Positions 9,224 to 18,613 of a DNA stretch of 64,000 nucleotides are shown one piece after another. The DNA comes from Paenibacillus bovis (GTDB lineage: Bacteria; Bacillota; Bacilli; Paenibacillales; Paenibacillaceae). The stretch covers positions 124,001 through 188,000 of the forward strand of contig NZ_CP013023.1 of the NCBI RefSeq assembly GCF_001421015.2, read 5' to 3'. Below the pieces are notes generated by a model. The model searched no databases. It had not been told where the DNA came from and was given only the letters and a program-made list of their open reading frames with translations. The translations under genes were made by a program, and so were the position numbers. Every line of letters begins with the position of its first letter. Positions within the stretch are counted from its first letter, which is position 1.

Positions 9224-10048
9224 TCACCCCTTCGGATTCAATTTCACCGCTGCCCGGTTCATCAGAGCCACGATAATCAATGTAATCACAATCATGATCG
9301 TAGCGATCACGGATGCGAGATACCAGTCATTCAGCGTCATCGCATTCTGGTACAGAAACGTCGAGATCACCCGTTCCTTGCCACCGAGCAGCGCAGGTGT
9401 GGTATAGGCAGTCAGACTGCCGACGAACACCAGTACACTGCCGATAATCAGACCCGGAATCGTTAGTGGGAACAGGATTTTGCGCAGCGCAGTCCAGCGC
9501 GAAGCGCCCAGACTCTCGGCAGCGCGGATCAGTTCATAATCCACATTTTCCATCACACCGACCAGCGTAATAATGATGAGTGGTAGGAATAGATGCACCA
9601 TCCCGATAATCATCGCAGTCGGCGTATACAGAATCTCCAGCGGCTTGTCCACGATGCCGATACCGGTCAGGACATTGTTGACCAGTCCATTGCGTCCGAG
9701 AATAATCATCCAGCTAAAGGAGCGTACGACCGGACTGGTCAGCAGCGGAAAGATCGACAGCGCCAGCAGAATCGCTTTGGGCCGCTTGCCCAGTCGGGAT
9801 ATGTAAAAAGCCACCGGATAACCAAGTACAATACAGATCACCGTCGTGAAAATACTGACTCGCAACGTCGTCAGCAGAATCCGGTTGAAATAACTGTCTT
9901 TGAAAAAGTGCAGATAGCCGTCCAGCGTAGGCCTGCCTTCCTGAAAAAAGGTGGAACCAATCGTCAGTACAATCGGCACCAGCATAAATACGGTCAGAAA
10001 CAGCAGTCCCGGCAGGAGCAGCCAGTAGATATGTTTGGACTTCATCAT
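9224..10048 (-). CDS. ABC transporter permease, PotB-like
   Basis: The 274-residue membrane protein has a first hydrophobic segment at residues 8-28 and the EAA motif RAAESLGASRWTALRKILFP. It pairs with the downstream permease to form the channel. TAGGAGCG precedes a double ATG; the first is used here. The gene follows the nucleoside hydrolase by about 80 bases in the same direction. Confidence 0.92.
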   Translation of the reverse strand: MMKSKHIYWLLLPGLLFLTVFMLVPIVLTIGSTFFQEGRPTLDGYLHFFKDSYFNRILLTTLRVSIFTTVICIVLGYPVAFYISRLGKRPKAILLALSIFPLLTSPVVRSFSWMIILGRNGLVNNVLTGIGIVDKPLEILYTPTAMIIGMVHLFLPLIIITLVGVMENVDYELIRAAESLGASRWTALRKILFPLTIPGLIIGSVLVFVGSLTAYTTPALLGGKERVISTFLYQNAMTLNDWYLASVIATIMIVITLIIVALMNRAAVKLNPKG

Positions 10049-10131
10049 AAATAAGATACGCTCCTATCTGAATGGTCTGTCGTGATAGTCGAAGCCGTCA
10101 GCAATGATCCTTTATCTATCCAAAGCAGCCG

Positions 10132-11082
10132 CTATAGCCGGCTAAGTGCCTCCAGAAAATAATTGAAAAAGCCAATATGATCTACCGTCATGCCGACCTG
10201 AATATTCGGTGTCTGTCCGAGCCGGTTCTGAAAATCACATACGGTCTGCCCGTCGCACAGTTCACTACTCACTTCTACATCCACATAATAAGAAGTCGTA
10301 TGCAGCAGCTCCGGACGCAGGGCTGCAGCGACCGCCAAGGGATCATGCATGGCGCAGGCCTGCACGCCGTTGCGCTGTTCATAGCGCTTCATATAGTCAG
10401 AGGTGCTCTGGTGTACATAGACCGTAATATCCGGCCGGGCCGTGCGGGCAAGCGCCGCCAGATGATTGCGGTCCAGCAGCACACGCCGGGTAACATCGAG
10501 CGGCACCAATACGATATTGCTGAAGCCTGCCTTGAATACAATCTTCGCCGCTTCGGGATCAACGTACATATTGTATTCGGCAGTCGGTGTAATATTGCCG
10601 TATTCATTGACAGCTCCACCCATAATAAACACCCGGTCTACATGATTCGGCAGATCCGGCTGCTCCTGTAGAGCCAGCGCCAGATTGGTCAGCGGTGCGG
10701 TCATGATCAGAGTAATCTCGCCGGGCTGACTCATGACCTGCTGAATAATAAATTGATGGGCAGCCATCTCTTCCGCCTGTCGATAGACAGGCATATCCTT
10801 GAGTGCTCCTCCGATCCCGTCATTACCGTGAACGCTGTGCTCAAATCGCGGCTGGCGAACCAATGGACGATCCGCGCCTGCAAATACGGGAATATACTCA
10901 TTCTCGATCAGCTGCGTGATTTTCAGTGTATTCCGGGTCGCCTGCTGCAGTGACACATTGCCATTGACGGTGGTGATTCCCAGAATATCGCAGTCTCCGC
11001 TGCCGACGGCCAGCATAATACCCAGAGCATCATCAATACCTGTATCCACATCCAGAATAACTTTACGTTTGATCGTGTTCAT
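10132..11082 (-). CDS. Nucleoside hydrolase (IU-NH family)
   Basis: The 316-residue enzyme splits ribonucleosides into base and ribose. The calcium-binding DVDTGIDDA motif is at residues 10-18, and TAPLTNLA and the MHDPLAVA segment match the family. ATG 11082 is chosen because GAAGGAATG lies just before it and the DxDxGxDD motif then sits at the usual distance from the start. It lies between the binding-protein gene and the permease genes of the ABC operon, strong evidence that the transporter imports nucleosides or a related N-glycoside. Confidence 0.93.
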   Translation of the reverse strand: MNTIKRKVILDVDTGIDDALGIMLAVGSGDCDILGITTVNGNVSLQQATRNTLKITQLIENEYIPVFAGADRPLVRQPRFEHSVHGNDGIGGALKDMPVYRQAEEMAAHQFIIQQVMSQPGEITLIMTAPLTNLALALQEQPDLPNHVDRVFIMGGAVNEYGNITPTAEYNMYVDPEAAKIVFKAGFSNIVLVPLDVTRRVLLDRNHLAALARTARPDITVYVHQSTSDYMKRYEQRNGVQACAMHDPLAVAAALRPELLHTTSYYVDVEVSSELCDGQTVCDFQNRLGQTPNIQVGMTVDHIGFFNYFLEALSRL

Positions 11083-11175
11083 GAACCCATTCCTTCTTTC
11101 TCTGCGGCATGGCAGATCTCTCTGTCCATTTCCCGAATACAATAGACATGAACAGCTTGAGCCGATAGTGACTGC

Positions 11176-12261
11176 TTAACCACCAATCTCACGGTTCCAG
11201 CGGTCAGTCCATTTCGGCATATTCTCGTTCACGAATTTCATGTCCAGCTGACGCAGACTCTTGATCACATCCGCTCCGTACGTAAGGCCCTGCGCCTCTT
11301 CATCCGTCAGTACCACATCGGTATTTACCGGGGAGTCGACTCTGGCTTTGGCAGAGGCTTCCTGTACTTGCTTGCTCAGCTGCCAGTTGATAAATTCTTC
11401 GGCCAGTTCTTTTTGATTGCTGTTCTTCACGACATTGACGGTGTTGATAACTGCATAGCCACCATCGGATGGAGAAACGAATTTGGCATTCGGCACAGCT
11501 GCCTGAATATCCTTGAAATACATTTCCATGATAGGCCCGCCAGCAATCTCGCCCTGGCCTATCATGTTCACATATTCAGAGGTCTGGCTGTAATATTTTA
11601 CAACGCTCTCGTTCAGCTTTTTCAGCTGTCCAAAAGCAGCATCTTCATTAAACGTCTCATTGCCTGCTGTACGCGAGGCTGCATCGACCATCATCGGACC
11701 TGCTGTCGCCGTAATCGCCGGCATCGTCAGGTTACCCGAGAATTCCGGCTTCCACAGATCGGACCAGGATTTGACTTCGCCGCTAACCATATCGGGATTA
11801 TAGGCAATCCCCAGCTGGGCGACAGTATACGCCGGACCATACTGCTCACCGTTCGGAGCTTTGGCAATATCGTAGATTTTATCCATATTCGGAATCTTGC
11901 TATGATCGATCGTATCGAACAATCCGGCATCAATTCCCTGCTGGGCATAATAATCGGACAGGTAGATAACGTCTACATCCGTGCTGCCCTGGCGGATTTT
12001 GTTTAGCCGTTCGGCATTATTACCGGTTTCCAGTACGATTTTGACGTTGTGTTCCTTTTCAAAAGGTTCAAATACCGATGCCTGCAGGAAATCCTCCGAG
12101 AAGCCCCATGTCGAGATGACCAGCTCCTGCTGTCCGTCACTGCTGCCTCCGCTCGTCGCTCCGCCAGGACCGTCAATAGTCGTCCCGCAACCGGTCAGAC
12201 CTACTCCTGCCAGCGTTAATGCCAGTATTCCACTCATCCATTTTTTGCTCATCATCATCAA
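11176..12261 (-). CDS. Extracellular solute-binding lipoprotein, PotD-like
   Basis: The 361-residue protein begins with a lipoprotein signal peptide ending in the lipobox LTGC, followed by a Gly/Ser linker and a periplasmic-binding fold of the spermidine/iron type (ELVISTWGFSEDFL, IYLSDYYAQQGID). It would capture the substrate outside the membrane for the two permeases downstream. AAGGGGG lies before three consecutive ATG codons. It is the first gene of a six-gene operon that ends with adenine deaminase. The true ligand is not known; a purine nucleoside or base is inferred from context. Confidence 0.92.
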   Translation of the reverse strand: MMMMSKKWMSGILALTLAGVGLTGCGTTIDGPGGATSGGSSDGQQELVISTWGFSEDFLQASVFEPFEKEHNVKIVLETGNNAERLNKIRQGSTDVDVIYLSDYYAQQGIDAGLFDTIDHSKIPNMDKIYDIAKAPNGEQYGPAYTVAQLGIAYNPDMVSGEVKSWSDLWKPEFSGNLTMPAITATAGPMMVDAASRTAGNETFNEDAAFGQLKKLNESVVKYYSQTSEYVNMIGQGEIAGGPIMEMYFKDIQAAVPNAKFVSPSDGGYAVINTVNVVKNSNQKELAEEFINWQLSKQVQEASAKARVDSPVNTDVVLTDEEAQGLTYGADVIKSLRQLDMKFVNENMPKWTDRWNREIGG

Positions 12262-12309
12262 ATCCCCCTTGATTCCTGATTGGTATCATCTATCCTCTGT
12301 CAGCACCTC

Positions 12310-12390
12310 GCTGAAAAAACAAAAAAAGAAAAGTATCCTTGTAAAAGAACAAGAACACTTTTCTTCGATAAACAAAGTAAAAGCGGTACC
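12310..12390 (-). terminator. Terminator or attenuator upstream of the purine ABC operon
   Basis: On the minus strand GAAAAGT and ACTTTTC enclose an inner CTTGT/ACAAG stem, followed by a long T run (about 12308-12324). Only about 50 bases remain between this T run and the binding-protein start, and no good promoter is visible there. The element may therefore be an attenuator in the operon leader rather than merely the terminator of the gene at 12481. No known riboswitch core was recognised upstream of it. Confidence 0.7.
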
Positions 12391-12480
12391 CGTTGCAGAC
12401 CGAGCTGTGTCCGGTAACCTTTTAAGAATCAATCAAAAAAGGAAATCCGCCAGTTCAGATAGCATAGACATGAAGATTCA

Positions 12481-12840
12481 TTACGCGTTCGGCTCTTTGA
12501 CCAGGATGACATTCGTAAATGCCCACTGGGTCGGTGCATCGTAATCACGCAGAATCGCTTCGATATTCAGTTGCATTTCATTTTCCAGCTTCTCGCGGAA
12601 TTTACGCTTGTAGACCATCGACAGCCGAAAATCCACTTCCTGTTTGAGCGCCAGATTCTCGCCCTCCAGTGCCGCAGACCGCGGCGAACGCCGGTGACGC
12701 GCCTGCAAAGTGATCAGCCCGTCTTCTACCGTAACGCGCAGCAGCGTCGTTCCGTAACCGAATAACTCTTTGGATACTTCGTTATACAGCTGTGCCATTC
12801 GTTTCCTGGACTCGTTATGATCCAGAGGCAGAGGATTCAT
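12481..12840 (-). CDS. DUF2294-like small protein
   Basis: The protein has 119 residues from ATG 12840 (GAAGGTGA upstream). The pattern of a helical start (SRKRMAQLYNEVSKELFGYG), a beta segment with LLRVTVEDGLITLQARH and a long helix with YKRKFREKLE resembles the DUF2294 (Na-translocating-associated) family of Bacillota, whose function is unknown. The call rests on overall pattern, not a diagnostic motif. It lies upstream of the ABC operon on the same strand, separated from it by a terminator-like hairpin. Confidence 0.6.
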   Translation of the reverse strand: MNPLPLDHNESRKRMAQLYNEVSKELFGYGTTLLRVTVEDGLITLQARHRRSPRSAALEGENLALKQEVDFRLSMVYKRKFREKLENEMQLNIEAILRDYDAPTQWAFTNVILVKEPNA

Positions 12841-13115
12841 GTTATCACCTTCGCTGGTAAATGTCGTACATTGTCGCGCATCGACCCTGTAATTATACAT
12901 AAATATGAACAATCAGGCAAGGGAATGTAACCTTTTTAAATAATTTATCTTCCAAAAACGAACATTACGTGTGAGTATCCGGAAGATAAACGGATATTAC
13001 AGTTGATATTTATAGGTGCAAAGGATAAGAGTTGCTGCGTGTTATAGCATGTATTAATCCTGGGCTGCAGGCATTGTGCATGGAACCTGCCTGCCCTGCG
13101 TGACAGCGGCTCTAA

Positions 13116-14069
13116 TTAGTAACGTGCCGGTGCTGCTTGTTGAGCCAGTGCAATCATGTAATCGGAGAAAGCTTGCGGATCTGTATCATAGACCAGATTC
13201 ACCGGGCGTCCATCGGCCTGCTCGACCGTTCTGCCCTGGGAAGGACCGTCCGGGATCACGATGCAGTTGATCGTCTTCTTGCTAACCAGCTCTGGCTTGC
13301 CAATCGACAGCGTGGTCAGTACATCCCAGAAATAATACGTGGAGTTATTCTCCATATGCACGAGCGGCGGGCAGCAGGCATAGCAGTTGCCGAGGAAATC
13401 GACGCCTTCATACCGGCGTTCGGAAGCCCAGCGCTTGCGGATCTTCAGATCCAGCGGCACTTTGATCGTACTCTCCAGAGCAACCAGATCAATCTCGATC
13501 CCACTCTGCCAGACACGGTGCGCCGCTTCCGGGTCCCAGAATACATTCCACTCAGCGGTTCCATCATGCTCGGGCTCATCGACATTACCGCGTTCGAATC
13601 CGCCGCCCATCCAGACGAGCTTTTCGATTTTGTCTTCGATCTCGGGAGCTTCGTCCAACGCACGGGCCAGATCAGTGAGCGGTCCGGTAAACAGCAGTGT
13701 CGTTTTGCCTTCGGTCGCCAGCAGCTGACGGATCATATGACGATGAGCCGGCAGATCGGACAGCGGTGCTTCCATCGTACCGGATTCGTTCAGAATCGGC
13801 AGTGCATCTACATAAAAGGTATGCATACGCCATGCCGGCGGGAATGGATTTTTGCCGCGGGAGTTGGATTTGGCCGTCTCCGGTGCATATGTACCAAAAC
13901 GGTCGATAATTTTGCGGCTGGCATCGGCTCCCGGCTCCAGATAACCGTCAGCTGGAATAACCGATACGCCGGTAAGACGCACATTCTCCATTTGCAGCAG
14001 CATAAACAGCGATACCAGATCATCGACACCGGCATCATGATTAAAGTATACGGATTGAATCTGTGACAT
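13116..14069 (-). CDS. Nucleoside hydrolase, second copy
   Basis: The 317-residue protein has the family's calcium site as HDAGVDD (residues 11-17) and LLFTGPLTDLARAL in the core, so it should hydrolyse the N-glycosidic bond of nucleosides. The N-terminal motif begins with His rather than the first Asp of DxDxGxDD, a variant seen in more distant family members. It is clearly diverged from the copy at 10132. GGGGGAA lies 14 bases before the ATG. The gene stands alone on the minus strand and ends about 275 bases before the DUF2294-like gene. Confidence 0.88.
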   Translation of the reverse strand: MSQIQSVYFNHDAGVDDLVSLFMLLQMENVRLTGVSVIPADGYLEPGADASRKIIDRFGTYAPETAKSNSRGKNPFPPAWRMHTFYVDALPILNESGTMEAPLSDLPAHRHMIRQLLATEGKTTLLFTGPLTDLARALDEAPEIEDKIEKLVWMGGGFERGNVDEPEHDGTAEWNVFWDPEAAHRVWQSGIEIDLVALESTIKVPLDLKIRKRWASERRYEGVDFLGNCYACCPPLVHMENNSTYYFWDVLTTLSIGKPELVSKKTINCIVIPDGPSQGRTVEQADGRPVNLVYDTDPQAFSDYMIALAQQAAPARY

Positions 14070-14283
14070 ATTGTTCTATTCCCCCAGTTTTCATACGGAT
14101 GGACGAAACGATTCTGCATGATCCCGGACAGAGCAGCGCTTTTTTCATATCAGCGCTCTCTTCCACTTATCTTGGCAGGTCCGGTACAGCACTGCTTCGC
14201 CTCTGTCTTGCTTTCTCCTATTATGGGGGTAGTATGCAGAATCGCCAGAGTCAGTTCCCGGATGATACATTTCAAATATCGGC

Positions 14284-15186
14284 TTACAGCGTCGCAACCG
14301 GCTGTTCGCCGACCAGAAAAGTCAGCTTGCCCGGCAGTACACCCAGCTCTGCCGGTGTCTCCAGATAGATTTCTCCATCCGTGTCTGCAGGCATCGGCCG
14401 CTCGGTCCGAATGGTGAGGCGGCTCGTCTGGATATACTCGATCGTGCTGCTCTCCGGGCTCCATTGTCCCGGCGTTTTGCGGCTGAGCAGCTCGCGCAGC
14501 AGCGGCAGTCCCGCTTCACGGATAATGAGTACATCCAGCAGCCCGTCCTCCAGTGATTCATCATGAAACGGCAGCGGGTTGGTGCCCAGATAACGTCCAT
14601 TGGCTGCATAAATCATCACGGCTTCGCCGGAGATTTCACCTCCGTCATGGCTCATTTCAAACTGAAACGGCTCTGCGGTACGCACGGTCTGCAGTGTACT
14701 CAGAAAATAGCCGAGTTTGCCAAAAGTGCCTTTGATATCCGAATTGATATTTTGTGACGTCTCGGAGATCAGACCGATCCCGTAGAAGTTGGTAAAATAA
14801 TGTCCGTTCGCTGTTCCGATATCCAGCGTACGAGTGCGACGTTCATTCAGCACTTCTGCTGCACGCGGCAGCTGCTGCGGCATCCACAATGTTCGGGAAA
14901 AGTCATTGCAGGTTCCGCCAGGCAGTACACCGATGACCGGCGGCGATTCCAGTGCAGCCAATCCGTTCACACACTCATGTACCGTACCGTCTCCGCCCAG
15001 AATATACAGTACATCATACTGCTCCGCTTCTTCGCGGCAGATTCGTTCGGCTTCTCCCGGCTCGCTGGTACGCCTTACATTCAGCTCCGGCAGCTCTGCC
15101 GACAGAATGCCCAGTACATCTCCGACCTGCGTACTGTCTACCGAACCTGCATTACCGTTATATATAAATAAGCCTTTTGTATACAT
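14284..15186 (-). CDS. Diacylglycerol/lipid kinase, YegS/BmrU-like
   Basis: The 300-residue cytoplasmic enzyme has the DAGK catalytic glycine motif ILGGDGTVHECVNGL with GVLPGGTCNDFSR downstream, which binds ATP in this family. It probably phosphorylates diacylglycerol or a related lipid. ATG 15186 is preceded by GGAGGAA at eight bases; the longer frame upstream has no binding site. It is monocistronic and divergent from the yitT-like gene. Confidence 0.92.
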   Translation of the reverse strand: MYTKGLFIYNGNAGSVDSTQVGDVLGILSAELPELNVRRTSEPGEAERICREEAEQYDVLYILGGDGTVHECVNGLAALESPPVIGVLPGGTCNDFSRTLWMPQQLPRAAEVLNERRTRTLDIGTANGHYFTNFYGIGLISETSQNINSDIKGTFGKLGYFLSTLQTVRTAEPFQFEMSHDGGEISGEAVMIYAANGRYLGTNPLPFHDESLEDGLLDVLIIREAGLPLLRELLSRKTPGQWSPESSTIEYIQTSRLTIRTERPMPADTDGEIYLETPAELGVLPGKLTFLVGEQPVATL

Positions 15187-15634
15187 GGTATATTCCTCCT
15201 GTCGTTTGACTAAATAACAAGGATGTACTTTATTTTTATAATTTATAAGCGATTTCAGGACATTTCCGTATATTTTCATTGATTGGATAAGATATAATAG
15301 GAATTAGTCATGAAATTCGCCCTTTTTGCAAAAAATTGATTAAATTTTGCTTTTTATTGGGCTTGCAGCTTTTTTTATGATATAATTTATATAGGTAGCT
15401 TATCATTCTTAATTTGAGATAAGTAAATATTGTTGAATAGTTCGATACAGCCGCTATTCGGTTACAGTATATTTACGTATATTACAGGGTTGTTCAAACA
15501 CCTGAATAGTATTTACTTTATTACTGTGCATGAACCGGCCTGCGACCCGGATAGTGGTCCACAGGAATTCGATTGCAGCGCTTATGGAATTAATCAACAA
15601 TCCTGCCTATATTACTGGAGAGAGAGGATTGCGT
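15187..15634. other. AT-rich divergent intergenic region
   Basis: This region separates the lipid kinase from the YitT-family gene. A TATAAT at 15381-15386 could serve the plus-strand gene but has no good -35 at 17 bases. No repeat or RNA motif was recognised. Confidence 0.4.
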
Positions 15635-16501
15635 ATGCCAAGAAAACACCGTAAGCTTAGCTTTGCCCAATTGCTCGCCAAGTTCATTTTTATTACCACA
15701 GGTGCCGTGCTGATGGCAGTTGCCCTGGAGATTTTTCTGATTCCGAATAGTGTAATCGATGGCGGAATCACCGGTATTTCGATTATTTTATCAGAGCTGT
15801 CTTCGATTCAGCTAGGGATATTCATCTTTGTTATTAACGTGCCTTTCCTGATTATCGGCTACAAGCAGATCGGGAAGACCTTTGCTTTTTCTACTCTGTA
15901 CGGGATCGCCGTTATGTCATCCATGACTGCCTATCTGCATCATGTACCGGCACTGACCGATGACAAAATTCTCGCCAGCATGTTCGGCGGTGTTATCCTC
16001 GGCTTTGGGATCGGACTCGTGATCCGGTTCGGCGGCTCGCTCGACGGAACCGAGATCGTCGCGATCCTGCTGTCCAAGAAGTTCCATATGCCGGTCGGAC
16101 AAATCGTTATGATTATTAACGTATTTATCTTTGCGGCTGCCGGATTCGTATTCGGTTGGGATTCTGCGATGTTCTCGATTTTCACTTATTATATCGCTGC
16201 CAAAGTAATGGATATCGTCGTCGAAGGTTTGGAAGAATCCAAATCGGTCACGATCATCTCCCAGGAGTACGAAGAAATCTCCCAGGCGATCATGGACCGT
16301 CTCGGACGCAACACTACTTTTATGTATGCCAAAGGCGGTTATTCCAAGGAAGACACCCAGGTCATCTACTGCGTTGTCAGTCGACTGGAGCTCGCCAAGC
16401 TGCGCAATATCGTGCATGATGTTGATCCGACAGCCTTCCTCGCGGTAGAGCATGTGAGTGAAGTAATCGGCGGGAATTTCGAGAAAAAGAGTATTCACTA
16501 A
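15635..16501 (+). CDS. YitT family membrane protein (DUF161/DUF2179)
   Basis: The 288-residue protein has five or six membrane segments in the first 200 residues and a soluble C-terminal DUF2179 domain (YEEISQAIMDRLGRNTTFM through YCVVSRLELAKLRNIVHDVDP). The motif IPNSVIDGGITGISIILS is typical of Bacillus YitT/YvjA proteins. Function is unknown; a transport role has been proposed for the family. ATG 15635 is supported by GAGAGAGGA upstream. A strong terminator follows. Confidence 0.92.
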   Translation: MPRKHRKLSFAQLLAKFIFITTGAVLMAVALEIFLIPNSVIDGGITGISIILSELSSIQLGIFIFVINVPFLIIGYKQIGKTFAFSTLYGIAVMSSMTAYLHHVPALTDDKILASMFGGVILGFGIGLVIRFGGSLDGTEIVAILLSKKFHMPVGQIVMIINVFIFAAAGFVFGWDSAMFSIFTYYIAAKVMDIVVEGLEESKSVTIISQEYEEISQAIMDRLGRNTTFMYAKGGYSKEDTQVIYCVVSRLELAKLRNIVHDVDPTAFLAVEHVSEVIGGNFEKKSIH

Positions 16502-16530
16502 CCACACCATTTCTGCCTTATCCTTATAGC

Positions 16531-16568
16531 AAAAGCCCCTTTGATACGATATCAAAGGGGCTTTTTTT
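16531..16568 (+). terminator. Bidirectional intrinsic terminator
   Basis: AAAAGCCCCTTTGATA (16531-16546) and TATCAAAGGGGCTTTT form a 16-base-pair stem with a two-base centre and T runs. It ends the yitT-like gene and faces the convergent ABC exporter operon. Confidence 0.9.
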
Positions 16569-16654
16569 GGTATCCAATCAGTGAAAGCTGGATGATCTTA
16601 TGCTATTTTATCGATTCTTTCACTTTAGTGCATTTCATAACAGACTTGCTATTC

Positions 16655-18613
16655 TTAGCCGGCTTCCTGTCCGGAGAACTGGCTGTTGTACAGATCGGCA
16701 TAGAATCCGCCGCGTTCCAGCAGTTCTTCATGTGTGCCCTGCTCGATCACTTCACCATGATTCATAACGAGGATGAGATCCGCTTCACGAATCGTAGACA
16801 GACGATGCGCAATCACAAAGCTCGTCCGTCCCTGCATCAGCTCATTCATTGCCTGCTGGATCAATACCTCGGTCCGGGTATCGACACTGCTCGTCGCCTC
16901 ATCCAGAATAAGGATCGACGGATTCGCCAGAATAGCGCGGGCGATCGTCAGCAGCTGCTTTTGACCCTGTGAAATATTCGAAGCTTCCTCATTCAGCACG
17001 GTATCATAACCTTCTGGCAATGTACGGATAAAGTGGTCTGCTCGCGCTGCTTCGGCAGCCTGCATGATCTCCGCTTCGGTGGCCTGTTCACGACCATATG
17101 CGATATTATCACGAATCGTACCGCCGAACAACCATGTATCCTGCAGCACCATGCCGAACAGGCTGCGCAGCTCACTGCGTGACCATTCCTTGATATCGTG
17201 ACCATCGATCCGGATAATTCCACCATTCAGCTCATAGAATCGCATCAACAGATTGATCAGTGTCGTTTTACCGGCACCGGTCGGACCGACAATGGCTACA
17301 GTCTGGCCAGCTTCCACATGAATATTCATATCCTGAATGAGCAGCTGATCCGGCTTGTAGCCGAATTGGACATGTTCAAAATCCACATTCGCACGGAAAC
17401 CCGGTCTTGCTGCCGGCGACAGCGTCTGCGATACTGCTGATTGTTCTGCAGTCGCGTTCTCGGCTGTGGATACAGTTTTGCCTTTTACCAAACTGGCTGT
17501 GGCGGCCTGTGCTGCTGCCGGATGATCTTCTTCCTCCTGCTCGTCCAGCACTTCGAATACCCGCTCTGCCGACGCAATCGCCGACTGGATAATGTTCGAG
17601 ATATTGGCCAGCTGGGTGATCGGCTGGGAGAATTGGCGCGCATACTGGATAAAAGCCTGAATCCCGCCGATGCCGATACTGCCGCGTGTTACCATAATCC
17701 CGCCGACCACGCAGATGAGTACATAGCCGATATTGCTGACGAAGTTCATCAAGGGCATAATCGTACCGGAGATAAACTGCGCTTTCCAACCGGAATCATA
17801 CAATTCATTATTCAGCGTATCAAATTCCTGTACAGCCTTGCGTTCCTGACCAAATGCCTTGACGATCGGATGACCGGTGTATAGCTCTTCTACATGACCA
17901 TTCAACCGTCCCAGTGCCGCCTGCTGTCCGGCAAAATGCTTTTGCGAACGCTTGGCGACCAATATGGTCACAATCAGACTGAGCGGAATCGTGAGTACAG
18001 TAATCAGGGTGAGCAGCGGACTGAGCGTCAGCATCATGATGATGACCCCGACCAGTGTAACGATCGACGTAATCATCTGCGTCAGGCTCTGCTGCAGAGT
18101 CGTGCTGATATTATCCATATCATTGGTTACCCGGCTCAGCACTTCCCCGTGTGTCTGCCGATCATAGTAGCGCAGCGGCAGTCGGGTTAGTTTGCCTTTG
18201 ACTTCCCGCCGCATCTCATAGACGGTATTCTGGGCTACGCCCGATATAAAGTACTGCTGCAAATAGGCAAATAGCGAACTGAACAAGTACAACCCGCCCA
18301 GCATCAGCAGCAGACGAAAAATATAATCAAAATTAATCTCGCGGCCGCCGGTGACACTGGTGAACAGTTCATCGGTGGCCAGCCCCAGTATACGCGGAGA
18401 CACGATACTGAACAGCGTACTGAGAATCGCTGCGACCAATACACCGGTCAGCGGCAGCCTGTGCGGCTTCAGATAAGCAATAAGGCGCCGCAAGGTTCCT
18501 TTGAAATTTTTGGGTTTGGCTCCTGGCATCGACATACCGGGAGGGCCGCCCGGACCACCCATCGGGCCGCCCGGAGGCTTCGCGGAGGAGCGGCGTCTTG
18601 TTGATTCACTCAT
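16655..18613 (-). CDS. ABC exporter half-transporter, YfiC-like
   Basis: The 652-residue protein has a Gly/Pro/Met-rich N-terminal tail (residues 13-35), six membrane segments, and an ATPase domain with Walker A GPTGAGKTT, signature NISQGQKQLL and Walker B ILILDEATSS. It should form a heterodimer with the half-transporter encoded just upstream; the ATGA overlap at 18610-18613 couples their translation. About 55 residues of low-complexity linker (Ala/Thr/Ser-rich, around residues 345-400) separate the two domains. A multidrug or lipid exporter is likely. A MarR repressor starts the operon. Confidence 0.93.
   Translation of the reverse strand: MSESTRRRSSAKPPGGPMGGPGGPPGMSMPGAKPKNFKGTLRRLIAYLKPHRLPLTGVLVAAILSTLFSIVSPRILGLATDELFTSVTGGREINFDYIFRLLLMLGGLYLFSSLFAYLQQYFISGVAQNTVYEMRREVKGKLTRLPLRYYDRQTHGEVLSRVTNDMDNISTTLQQSLTQMITSIVTLVGVIIMMLTLSPLLTLITVLTIPLSLIVTILVAKRSQKHFAGQQAALGRLNGHVEELYTGHPIVKAFGQERKAVQEFDTLNNELYDSGWKAQFISGTIMPLMNFVSNIGYVLICVVGGIMVTRGSIGIGGIQAFIQYARQFSQPITQLANISNIIQSAIASAERVFEVLDEQEEEDHPAAAQAATASLVKGKTVSTAENATAEQSAVSQTLSPAARPGFRANVDFEHVQFGYKPDQLLIQDMNIHVEAGQTVAIVGPTGAGKTTLINLLMRFYELNGGIIRIDGHDIKEWSRSELRSLFGMVLQDTWLFGGTIRDNIAYGREQATEAEIMQAAEAARADHFIRTLPEGYDTVLNEEASNISQGQKQLLTIARAILANPSILILDEATSSVDTRTEVLIQQAMNELMQGRTSFVIAHRLSTIREADLILVMNHGEVIEQGTHEELLERGGFYADLYNSQFSGQEAG

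Noticed and set aside
12262..12480. Purine riboswitch before the nucleoside ABC operon
   Set aside because: The purine aptamer core clearly present at 41886-41960 (TATAA...CCTCA, paired loops, GATTA) has no counterpart here; only a terminator-like hairpin is supported.
12926..12960. Third ECF promoter on the plus strand
   Set aside because: TGTAACCTTT is followed at 15 bases by TCCAAA rather than TCTAACG, and there is no plus-strand gene downstream.
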